The notes under the pieces were generated by a model. That model worked only from the letters and a program-made list of their open reading frames with translations. It was not told the DNA's origin and searched no databases. Source: an uncultured Flavobacterium sp. (lineage in GTDB: Bacteria; Bacteroidota; Bacteroidia; Flavobacteriales; Flavobacteriaceae). Taken from it: a stretch of DNA of 5,117 nucleotides. The position numbers were made by a program, and so were the translations under genes. The stretch spans positions 1-5,117 of the forward strand of contig NZ_CALFIG010000238.1 in the NCBI RefSeq assembly GCF_937876455.1. The letters are read 5' to 3'. Shown here piece after piece: positions 1-5,117 of this stretch (position 1 is the first letter of the stretch; every line of letters starts with the position of its first letter).

Positions 1-565
1 CACTTGGTTTTTCAATAGTCAACTCTTGATGGTCGTACTTATCTAGAGTTTCTAAAGCATAGGCATACTGTTCAATTACTCCTAAAATCCCTTTAGCTTC
101 TACTGTAGTTAGCGTTTCAATATTCCCAGCATTTGCCGCTAACTTAATGGCATTTTTTAAGTCTTGCAATTTACCTGTAGCTTCTTGTAATCGCTTTTCA
201 TTTATTGCATATCCATTAACTAGATAGTCTTTTAATCGCTTTGTTGCCCATTGACGAAATTGAGTTCCTCTGATAGAATTTACTCTATAACCAACTGAAA
301 TTATAGTATCAAGATTATAATGAAGTACTTCTCTTTTTACTTCTCTTTTTCCTTCTTTTCTAACTTGTGCAAATTTTGCACAAGTTGCATCTTCATCAAG
401 TTCTTTAGTAGCATATATATTTTGAATATGTTTAAGAATAGAAGTTCTATCTGTTTCAAATAATGTAGCTAATTGAGCCTGATTTAACCAAACAGTCTCA
501 TTATCAAATTTAACTTCTATTTGAATTTGATTTTCATCTGTATTATATAAAATTATATCACTCAT
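1..565 (-). CDS. RhuM-family protein, N-terminal part (continues past left edge)
   Basis: The frame is open from an ATG at 565-563 to the window edge, giving 188 residues without a stop. It resembles the RhuM (virulence_RhuM) family. A helix-turn-helix-like segment spans about residues 25-50 (VWLNQAQLATLFETDRTSIL). The family signature follows at about 82-113 (HYNLDTIISVGYRVNS, then RGTQFRQWATKRLKDYL). A charged helix covers about 122-145. The tail from about residue 155 (EAKGILGVIEQYAYALETLDKYD) resembles the linker of RhuM proteins that carry a C-terminal Fic/Doc domain; that domain would lie off the window, so its presence is inference. The start is fixed by a one-base overlap with the hsdR stop codon (TAATG), which suggests translational coupling. 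RhuM-family genes are often found inside type I restriction operons, but their molecular role there is not established. Family assignment is secure; function is not. Confidence 0.9.
   Translation of the reverse strand, partial: MSDIILYNTDENQIQIEVKFDNETVWLNQAQLATLFETDRTSILKHIQNIYATKELDEDATCAKFAQVRKEGKREVKREVLHYNLDTIISVGYRVNSIRGTQFRQWATKRLKDYLVNGYAINEKRLQEATGKLQDLKNAIKLAANAGNIETLTTVEAKGILGVIEQYAYALETLDKYDHQELTIEKPS
362..386. repeat. Perfect 25-nt palindrome inside the RhuM-family gene
   Basis: The arms AACTTGTGCAAA (362-373) and TTTGCACAAGTT (375-386) are exact reverse complements around a single central base. It lies within the codons for TCAKFAQV (residues 61-68) of the RhuM-family protein. 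A 12-bp perfect stem is well above what is expected by chance at one given place. It could nevertheless follow from the peptide and codon choice. With only one base between the arms, an RNA hairpin would have to open a few inner pairs to form a loop. Confidence 0.7.
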
Positions 566-3500
566 TATGCTGTATACAGATTATCGTTTAACACTACTAA
601 AATATTTTCTAATTCGTTATCAAAAACCTTATTTATCTTGGCAAAGCCTCCCTCATTACTAAAAGGTTCTTTATCTAAATCTTCTTTCGTTAAAACAGTT
701 TCAGCCAGTAATTGGTCGTGAAACTTATTGAGCCATTTTAACTGAATCTTATTCCAAGGTTTTAACATTTTTATTTTATTGATTGCGTTTTCAATGCGTT
801 GCTCGTGGCTTACTAAATGGGTGTCTAAAGCTAATGTTCTGATGAATGAAATAATATCAGCGGCAATGTCTTCATTTTTGGCATTCTTCCAAGCGGTATG
901 CAATGTCATCGTATTATAGCCTTCTTGGTCGAGTAGTAATTTCAACTCTTTTAGGGATTTTCTATCTAATTCAGCAGGTTTAGTGCAAATGATGTTTAAC
1001 GCTAAAATTTTATTTCTGTTTTCCTGAATAAAAGCTTTGAAGCCATCAATATAATCTTCGGGCTTACTGGCTTTACCATAACCACGCTCAACGCCAGTAA
1101 TTTCATCGTGGTGTTCAGAAACCAATTGCAATTTAGGCTGGTATATTTTTTCATCTAAAAACTGCCAAAGACTCGAATAATTAAAAATGACTTTCTTAAC
1201 ATCATTCTCGTCAATAGATTTCAATAATTCGATAAATTCCTCGGGACTATCTCCTTTTGCCAAATACATGAACTGGTCTAATTGTCCTTCATTGATTGTT
1301 TTCTTCTTGCGCTGTAACTTGGCTATAATTTGTTCTAATTGTCTTTTAGCACGTTCAGGCGTATCAATAAAATCTAATTCTTCTACCAATTTAGTGAATG
1401 AAATTGTAGGATTGGAAACCGTTTGCATTTGAGTGTATCCTTCTAAAGCTTCATAAACTCTAACGGCATCGTAAATCCTGAAACATTGTTTGTCCATTTC
1501 GGGACACAAACGTGTGGCACGTCCTATCATTTGCTCAAACAAAATACGGGAACGAACTCTTCTTAAAAATACTAAATTGGCAATTTGAGGAATGTCAATA
1601 CCTGTAGTCAACAAATCGACTGTTACTACAATGTTGGGGAATTTTTCGTTTTTAAAACGCTTGGTTAAACTTTCAACATCATATACATTTCCTGTAATTT
1701 TCTCTATAACTCCCTCCGGAACATCCAACCCAATAGCTGCAAATTCCTCATAAAGCAACTGCACAATTAAATCTGCATGCGTATCTCTTACTGCAAAAAT
1801 CAGTGTTTTTTCATCTCCATCGGGGTCTAATTCCTGTACCAATTGTTTTATTACTGCCCTGTTGAAAGGTTCAGTAATAACCATCTTATTGAATTGTTCA
1901 ATCTCAATATGTAGTTCGTCTTCCAACTCTGCCAGTTCTTCAATGGTATTGGTTTCGGCAACATACACTTTGGGCTTTTCTCCTTTTTCCCAAAGAATAC
2001 CTTCTTCGCTCAATTTGGTTTTTAGCAAATAAGGCGGTTCATGGTCTGTCAAAAATCCGTCTATGACTGCCTCTCTATAAGAATAATTGTGAACAGGATT
2101 ACCAAATATTTGTGTTGTATGTAAAGCTGGCGTTGCTGTTAGCCCAATAATGTAAGCATTGAAATATTCAATAACTCTTTTGTATTGCCCCACATAATCG
2201 TTTTCATCTTTGAAAAACAAATCGCTTTCATCAATTTCTTTGTCTAAATTATAGCCTCTGTGCGCTTCGTCAATTATAATGCAATCATAAGTATCAATTG
2301 GCAAAACATCGCTATCAGAATAGAAAAGTCGCTTAACCATACTTTGCACAGTCGCAAAATGTAAACGTGTTATATCATCAGGAAAAGCGGTTTTAAGTTC
2401 TTCCATTTTATAGACATTCGCAAACGTATTTAAATCCTCAACCTTATTATCTTTAAAGTTCGCTAGGGCTTGAATTGCTAATAATCTTCTATCTGTGAGG
2501 AATAAAATTCTTTTGAATCTATTGGCTTTAATAAAACGGTAGGCTAACCCAATTACTGTTCGAGTTTTACCTGTTCCCGTTGCCATTACCAGTAAGGCTC
2601 TTTTGTCATGGGGTTGATTTATTATTTTACTTTCAACTGCTTTTATAGCATCTATCTGGTAATAGCGTAAACCCAAACCACTTGCCTTTTCAAGATATTC
2701 ATAATCACTATCGATTAATCTTGTATTGGCAGTTTCAATATTTCTTTCGAACAAATCAAGTAACCCCTCAGGAGAGAACCATCCTCGTAGTGCTTCCGAA
2801 CGATTGGACTCTTTCCGTATATCTAAAAACCATATTCCGCTTTTAGTTTTAATTTGCTCTAAATAATTCCTTCCGTTAGTTGAAAAAAGAAAAGGGACTT
2901 TATAATTTCTCCAAGTTCCTAAAATCTCAAAATCATCATTCGGTTGTATATTCTCGGCATAGGTTTTTGACTGATGCAAATCTGTAGAAATATCTGTGGC
3001 AAATTTTTTAGCCTCTACAATTCCGTATAATGTTGTTCCGATAAATAAAGCATAGTCAGCCCATTTATTCCCACAAGGAAATTCTGCAATAGCTTTATTC
3101 TTCCCTTTTTCGGGTAGCGATTTATTAGTCCTGTAGTTAATATAAGTTGAATCACATTCCCAACCTGCTTCAATTAATTGCTTATCAATGAATGTTTTTC
3201 TTGTATCAGCCTCATCTAAAGAAATATTGTTGGCATTTTTAATTGCTTTTTCTTTACGCTTAGATATAATTTCAGGGGATGCATTAAACGAAGCTATCTT
3301 AGTTTGATAGTTTACAACTTCTTTAGAAAGTCTTTCTAATTCTACATTAAGGGCATCAACGGTATTTTTATGGTCATCCTCGGGAATTACATAATCTGCT
3401 ATTTCGAGAAAATCATTCTCATAAGTTTCATAAAACCACTTTGCTAGTTGGAGGCATTTTTTTAAAATAAACAACGCTTCAGAACTAGACCCTGTTCCAT

Positions 3501-3783
3501 CATGACTTGCTTTATTTCCCGACTTTCTTACCGTGTGAAATAAATCTTTAACAACATCTGGAATGCAGTTTTTATAAAATAGTTGATTTATTCGCTCAAC
3601 TTGATTGCCATCAAAAATTCCAAAATCTTCAAATTGCCAAATTAGTATTGCCATTTTCTCTGAAAACAAACGACATTTTGCTAGTGATGAGCTTGGGTCT
3701 ACATGATATAATTTCTCCGACAATTCACTGATAGTAAATAATTCAGGGTATTTAGCCTGTAAAAACGAGAATTTTGAAGTCAT
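565..3783 (-). CDS. hsdR: Type I restriction endonuclease subunit R (EcoEI-like HsdR)
   Basis: This is the ATP-dependent DNA translocase and nuclease subunit of a type I restriction-modification complex; it acts with HsdM and HsdS, which are not in the window. It has 1072 residues, about normal for the family. Domains in order: a DUF4145-like N-terminal domain (about 35-122); a probable coiled coil (about 138-185); a PD-(D/E)xK nuclease with D243, E257 and K259 (EAK), then Q271-x3-Y275; an SF2 helicase with Walker A ATGTGKT (401-407), DEAH box (505-508), TAT (549-551), the TTGIDIP motif (726-732) and QMIGRATR (751-758); and an EcoEI-type C-terminal domain (about 900-1065) that should contact the methyltransferase. 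No key residue appears to be missing, so it is predicted active. The ATG at 3783 is preferred because the protein begins like homologues (FSFLQAKYPELF) and a stop lies in frame just upstream. There is no Shine-Dalgarno sequence. The gene overlaps the RhuM-family gene by one base. Confidence 0.97.
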   Translation of the reverse strand: MTSKFSFLQAKYPELFTISELSEKLYHVDPSSSLAKCRLFSEKMAILIWQFEDFGIFDGNQVERINQLFYKNCIPDVVKDLFHTVRKSGNKASHDGTGSSSEALFILKKCLQLAKWFYETYENDFLEIADYVIPEDDHKNTVDALNVELERLSKEVVNYQTKIASFNASPEIISKRKEKAIKNANNISLDEADTRKTFIDKQLIEAGWECDSTYINYRTNKSLPEKGKNKAIAEFPCGNKWADYALFIGTTLYGIVEAKKFATDISTDLHQSKTYAENIQPNDDFEILGTWRNYKVPFLFSTNGRNYLEQIKTKSGIWFLDIRKESNRSEALRGWFSPEGLLDLFERNIETANTRLIDSDYEYLEKASGLGLRYYQIDAIKAVESKIINQPHDKRALLVMATGTGKTRTVIGLAYRFIKANRFKRILFLTDRRLLAIQALANFKDNKVEDLNTFANVYKMEELKTAFPDDITRLHFATVQSMVKRLFYSDSDVLPIDTYDCIIIDEAHRGYNLDKEIDESDLFFKDENDYVGQYKRVIEYFNAYIIGLTATPALHTTQIFGNPVHNYSYREAVIDGFLTDHEPPYLLKTKLSEEGILWEKGEKPKVYVAETNTIEELAELEDELHIEIEQFNKMVITEPFNRAVIKQLVQELDPDGDEKTLIFAVRDTHADLIVQLLYEEFAAIGLDVPEGVIEKITGNVYDVESLTKRFKNEKFPNIVVTVDLLTTGIDIPQIANLVFLRRVRSRILFEQMIGRATRLCPEMDKQCFRIYDAVRVYEALEGYTQMQTVSNPTISFTKLVEELDFIDTPERAKRQLEQIIAKLQRKKKTINEGQLDQFMYLAKGDSPEEFIELLKSIDENDVKKVIFNYSSLWQFLDEKIYQPKLQLVSEHHDEITGVERGYGKASKPEDYIDGFKAFIQENRNKILALNIICTKPAELDRKSLKELKLLLDQEGYNTMTLHTAWKNAKNEDIAADIISFIRTLALDTHLVSHEQRIENAINKIKMLKPWNKIQLKWLNKFHDQLLAETVLTKEDLDKEPFSNEGGFAKINKVFDNELENILVVLNDNLYTA

Positions 3784-3903
3784 CTAATAGTACCGTTTTT
3801 TGAAATTATATCAATGCTATTGAATAACAGTTTTGATTACTAATAGATTGAAACCAAATTTGTCTTACAATAGTGATGAAATGTTTTTCTTTAGTGGAGT
3901 ATA

Positions 3904-3934
3904 GCATATTTTGCAATAAAATTGTAAAATGTGC
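3904..3934. repeat. 31-nt inverted repeat in the predicted hsdR leader
   Basis: On the plus strand the arms are GCATATTTTGCAAT (3904-3917) and ATTGTAAAATGTGC (3921-3934), separated by AAA. Twelve of 14 positions are Watson-Crick complementary. The other two are G-T, so plus-strand RNA could form 14 continuous pairs, while minus-strand RNA would have two A-C mismatches. The dyad begins about 14 bases downstream of the -7 box at 3948, close after the predicted transcription start of hsdR. It could be an operator for a DNA-binding regulator or an RNA hairpin; the sequence does not decide between them. Confidence 0.6.
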
Positions 3935-3947
3935 AACTACCAATCAA

Positions 3948-3955
3948 CAAACATA
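3948..3955 (-). promoter_or_regulatory. Candidate hsdR promoter -7 box (Bacteroidota type)
   Basis: The minus strand reads TATGTTTG, an exact match to the TAnnTTTG -7 consensus used by the main sigma factor of Bacteroidota. The nearest well-placed TTG for a -33 element is at 3982-3980, 24 bases upstream, slightly longer than the usual spacing, which weakens the call. Transcription would start near 3942 and give a leader of about 160 bases before the hsdR ATG. Its position downstream of a weak terminator fits an hsdR transcript separate from the DUF6088 gene. Confidence 0.45.
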
Positions 3956-3989
3956 CAAAAAAGCTACAAAAATGTAAAACAAAAGAATC

Positions 3990-4008
3990 AAAAAAGGACT
4001 AGGAAGTC
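3990..4008 (-). terminator. Weak candidate terminator after the DUF6088 gene
   Basis: The minus strand shows a 4-bp stem (GACT, loop TCCT, AGTC, 4008-3997) followed after one C by a run of six T (3995-3990). The stem is short, so this would be a poor intrinsic terminator. Its position, about 95 bases after the DUF6088 stop codon and before the candidate hsdR promoter, is the main support. Confidence 0.25.
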
Positions 4009-4103
4009 AACTAAAAAAAGTAAGAAAAGAAATTAAAATTTAATTGATGCCGAATAGCAAATCATTATGGGCTTTTAAGTCGAGATAATGACACGTTTTT
4101 ATG

Positions 4104-4832
4104 TTAAATAATCTTCCAAGAAGTTGTGGTAAAAAGCATCTGTGAATTAATACCATATCTATAACTACTCAATGGGTTTATTGATTTTTTCAGCACATCA
4201 TAAAGACTAAAATCTACCCTCAAAGCTTGTAACAAAGCTCCTAGTAAAGCCCGAACTTTGGGTGGATAAGCCATTCCATAAGTAACTAGCTTTGTTAATT
4301 CTAGCTCATCAAAATCACGCAATACTTTTTTCAAGTAAACAATACCATTACTTTTATTCAAGTCAGGTATTTTATTAAAATCTTTTATGACATCTAAAAT
4401 TTCTAAATATTTGATATTATCATTAGTAACCCTGACATAACTCTTAGCAGGTTTTACAATTACATTACCAACTTTACCCTTAATTTGCTTTTCAAAAGAA
4501 GCTACTCGAATAGCATTAGGAACTTGTTTTGTCAAACCTAGTCTATTATACAATTGAGTACCTGTAACATAAGCAACTTGCTTATTTTTTTCAAACAAAT
4601 AAAGAGAAAACAAAACATCTTCTCTAGGCTTTTGTTCTCCAAATACAGAAACTTTAGGTTTATAGTAATATCCTTTTCTAGCTCTTTTAACAACTCCTTT
4701 ACCCACTAATCTACTTAATGCTTTAGAGGCTGCTAGTACTTCATTGGGGGTTATTCCAAGTACATCATATCCGAATACATCTCCTGTATCTATTCGGCTT
4801 ATTTTAGCTAGTATCTTATCTGTTACCTTCAT
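4104..4832 (-). CDS. DUF6088 / AbiEi-type winged-helix protein (putative type IV antitoxin)
   Basis: The 242-residue protein matches the DUF6088 family, related to AbiEi antitoxins, which neutralise AbiEii nucleotidyltransferase toxins and repress their own operon. An N-terminal winged helix covers about residues 1-60 (MKVTDKILAKI, KALSRLVGKGVVKRARKGYYYKP). The family motif YVTGTQLYNRLGLTKQVPN lies at 88-106. The C-terminal part contains KLVTYGMAYPPKVRALLGAL (181-200) and a typical ending near INPLSSYRYGI. The ATG at 4832 is chosen because homologues begin MKV-KILA; an in-frame TTG at 4844 would add only MLLI. There is no Shine-Dalgarno sequence. The expected toxin gene normally lies directly downstream, but here the next gene is hsdR after 320 non-coding bases. 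The protein may be an orphan antitoxin, a remnant, or a stand-alone regulator. No truncation or frameshift is seen. Confidence 0.85.
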   Translation of the reverse strand: MKVTDKILAKISRIDTGDVFGYDVLGITPNEVLAASKALSRLVGKGVVKRARKGYYYKPKVSVFGEQKPREDVLFSLYLFEKNKQVAYVTGTQLYNRLGLTKQVPNAIRVASFEKQIKGKVGNVIVKPAKSYVRVTNDNIKYLEILDVIKDFNKIPDLNKSNGIVYLKKVLRDFDELELTKLVTYGMAYPPKVRALLGALLQALRVDFSLYDVLKKSINPLSSYRYGINSQMLFTTTSWKII

Positions 4833-4841
4833 AATCAGTAA

Positions 4842-4849
4842 CAAAAATA
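4842..4849 (-). promoter_or_regulatory. Possible -7 box for the DUF6088 gene
   Basis: The minus strand reads TATTTTTG, which fits TAnnTTTG, between the upstream terminator and the DUF6088 ATG. Transcription would begin only about 4-6 bases before the ATG, giving a nearly leaderless mRNA. No TTG lies at the expected -33 distance; the nearest (inside TTGACA at 4858-4853) is far too close. In such AT-rich DNA the match may be chance. Confidence 0.25.
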
Positions 4850-4880
4850 CAAAATGTCAAGTTTATTCCATTTTTTACTT

Positions 4881-4907
4881 AAACTAAACAGAAACAGTAG
4901 TTCCTGT
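4881..4907 (-). terminator. Intrinsic terminator of the right-edge gene
   Basis: On the minus strand the arms ACAGGAAC (4907-4900) and GTTTCTGT (4895-4888) pair over 8 bp with one G-U wobble and a 4-base loop (TACT), followed by TTAGTTT. The hairpin starts one base past the TAA stop codon (4911-4909) of the upstream reading frame. This position and the T-rich tail support termination and suggest that the DUF6088 gene needs its own promoter. Confidence 0.6.
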
Positions 4908-4908
4908 C

Positions 4909-5115
4909 TTAAAACTCAAACCAATTAATCTTCTCCTTATCATTGCAATTGATTGCAATGGTTTTCTCATTAGCCTTCAATGATTTTTCAAGTATCAAAT
5001 CAGGTAATTTTAATGAGTATTGCTTAGGTAAATTCTGCTCTACATAATCAAACAATTGCGAGTAAGTCAACTTGTTTTTAAAGAAGCGGTTTAGTGCCGT
5101 CTCACACTTTTTGGA
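4909..5115 (-). CDS. Unrecognised protein, C-terminal 68 residues (starts beyond right edge)
   Basis: This minus-strand frame is open from the right edge to a TAA at 4911-4909; the other two minus-strand frames close within about 30 bases of the edge. The visible part reads SKKCETALNRFF at its start and ends KEKINWFEF. It is mixed helical and charged, with no membrane segment and no motif I recognise. I considered whether it could be the AbiEii toxin missing from the DUF6088 pair, but it does not resemble the C-termini of that family that I know, and the order would be reversed. A hairpin terminator immediately after the stop codon supports a real gene end. The codon for residue 52 onward overlaps a perfect 9-bp inverted repeat (4941-4960). 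Confidence 0.65.
   Translation of the reverse strand, partial: SKKCETALNRFFKNKLTYSQLFDYVEQNLPKQYSLKLPDLILEKSLKANEKTIAINCNDKEKINWFEF
4941..4960. repeat. 20-nt inverted repeat near the end of the right-edge gene
   Basis: The arms CATTGCAAT (4941-4949) and ATTGCAATG (4952-4960) are exact reverse complements with TG between them. It lies in the coding part that gives TIAINCND, about 30 bases before the stop codon. It may be a chance product of repeated ATT/GCA/AAT codons or a protein-binding site. Confidence 0.55.
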
Positions 5116-5117
5116 GT

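Larger units (their letters stand above)
3784..4103. other. 320-base gene-free stretch, hsdR leader and promoter region
   Basis: No credible gene was found on either strand. The part from 3941 to 4040 has 63 A and 14 T on the plus strand, so the strand transcribed toward hsdR is T-rich. Open stretches on the plus strand here are lysine-rich and are explained by the A bias. On the minus strand the order is: DUF6088 stop codon, weak terminator (4008-3990), exact TAnnTTTG box (3955-3948), 31-nt dyad (3934-3904), then about 120 bases of AT-rich leader before the hsdR ATG. No trace of an AbiEii toxin gene is visible in the minus-strand translation. Confidence 0.7.

Noticed and set aside
1187..1432. 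81-codon plus-strand open frame
   Set aside because: It lies wholly inside hsdR on the opposite strand, over the well-matched region after the helicase motifs; it has no family resemblance and is a shadow frame.
3811..3823. Inverted repeat TCAAT-GCT-ATTGA in the hsdR leader
   Set aside because: Arms of only 5 bp that do not extend outward are expected by chance in AT-rich DNA.
3876..3977. 33-codon plus-strand frame starting MKCFSLVEYS
   Set aside because: It is short, spans the dyad and the A-rich stretch, has no ribosome-binding or promoter signal, and no recognisable product.
3929..4036. 35-codon plus-strand frame, very lysine-rich
   Set aside because: Its composition is explained by the A bias of the DNA; two overlapping frames here are equally open, which argues against coding.
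4031..4045. AT-only palindrome AATTAAA-A-TTTAATT
   Set aside because: It is low-complexity A/T sequence in an A-rich region; too weak to call a site.
3784..4103. Decayed AbiEii toxin gene between DUF6088 and hsdR
   Set aside because: Reading the minus strand through this stretch showed many stops and no residual nucleotidyltransferase motif; the stretch is also far too short.
4833..4844. TTG start adding MLLI to the DUF6088 protein
   Set aside because: The ATG at 4832 gives the normal family N-terminus, and the extra codons overlap a possible promoter box.
4860..4885. Inverted repeat AGTTTA ... TAAACT upstream of the DUF6088 gene, as an autoregulatory operator
   Set aside because: The arms are 6 bp, A/T-rich and 14 bases apart, and partly overlap the tail of the upstream terminator; not distinguishable from chance.
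1..5117. CRISPR array, tRNA, rRNA or insertion sequence
   Set aside because: No regularly spaced direct repeats, no cloverleaf-like sequence, and no transposase or terminal inverted repeats were seen.

Overview
The window looks like part of a defence or accessory region from a low-GC Bacteroidota genome, probably of a flavobacterial or cytophagal type. The evidence is AT-rich coding DNA, the absence of Shine-Dalgarno sequences before the start codons, an exact TAnnTTTG-type -7 box, and protein sequences whose style fits that phylum. The phylum is inferred from these features, because the window holds no taxonomic marker gene. All four genes found lie on the minus strand, so transcription runs from the right edge to the left edge.

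In transcription order: (1) 5115-4909 is the C-terminal 68 residues of an unrecognised protein, followed by a compact hairpin terminator. (2) 4832-4104 is a complete 242-residue DUF6088/AbiEi-type winged-helix protein, the kind normally found as the antitoxin of an AbiEii nucleotidyltransferase toxin; no such toxin is seen beside it. (3) 4103-3784 is about 320 bases without a gene. It is strongly A-biased on the plus strand and holds a weak terminator, a Bacteroidota-type -7 box and a 31-nt dyad. (4) 3783-565 is a complete 1072-residue HsdR, the restriction and translocation subunit of a type I restriction-modification system, with intact nuclease and helicase motifs. (5) 565-1 is the N-terminal 188 residues of a RhuM-family protein whose ATG shares one base with the hsdR stop codon; it runs off the left edge.

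HsdR needs HsdM and HsdS to work and neither is in the window, so they are expected beyond the left edge, past rhuM. The TAATG junction suggests that the RhuM-family protein is made together with HsdR. The DUF6088 gene may be an independent toxin-antitoxin remnant or a free-standing regulator. The least explained signals are the dyad just inside the predicted hsdR transcript, a perfect 25-nt palindrome inside the rhuM coding region, and the DUF6088 gene without its usual partner.
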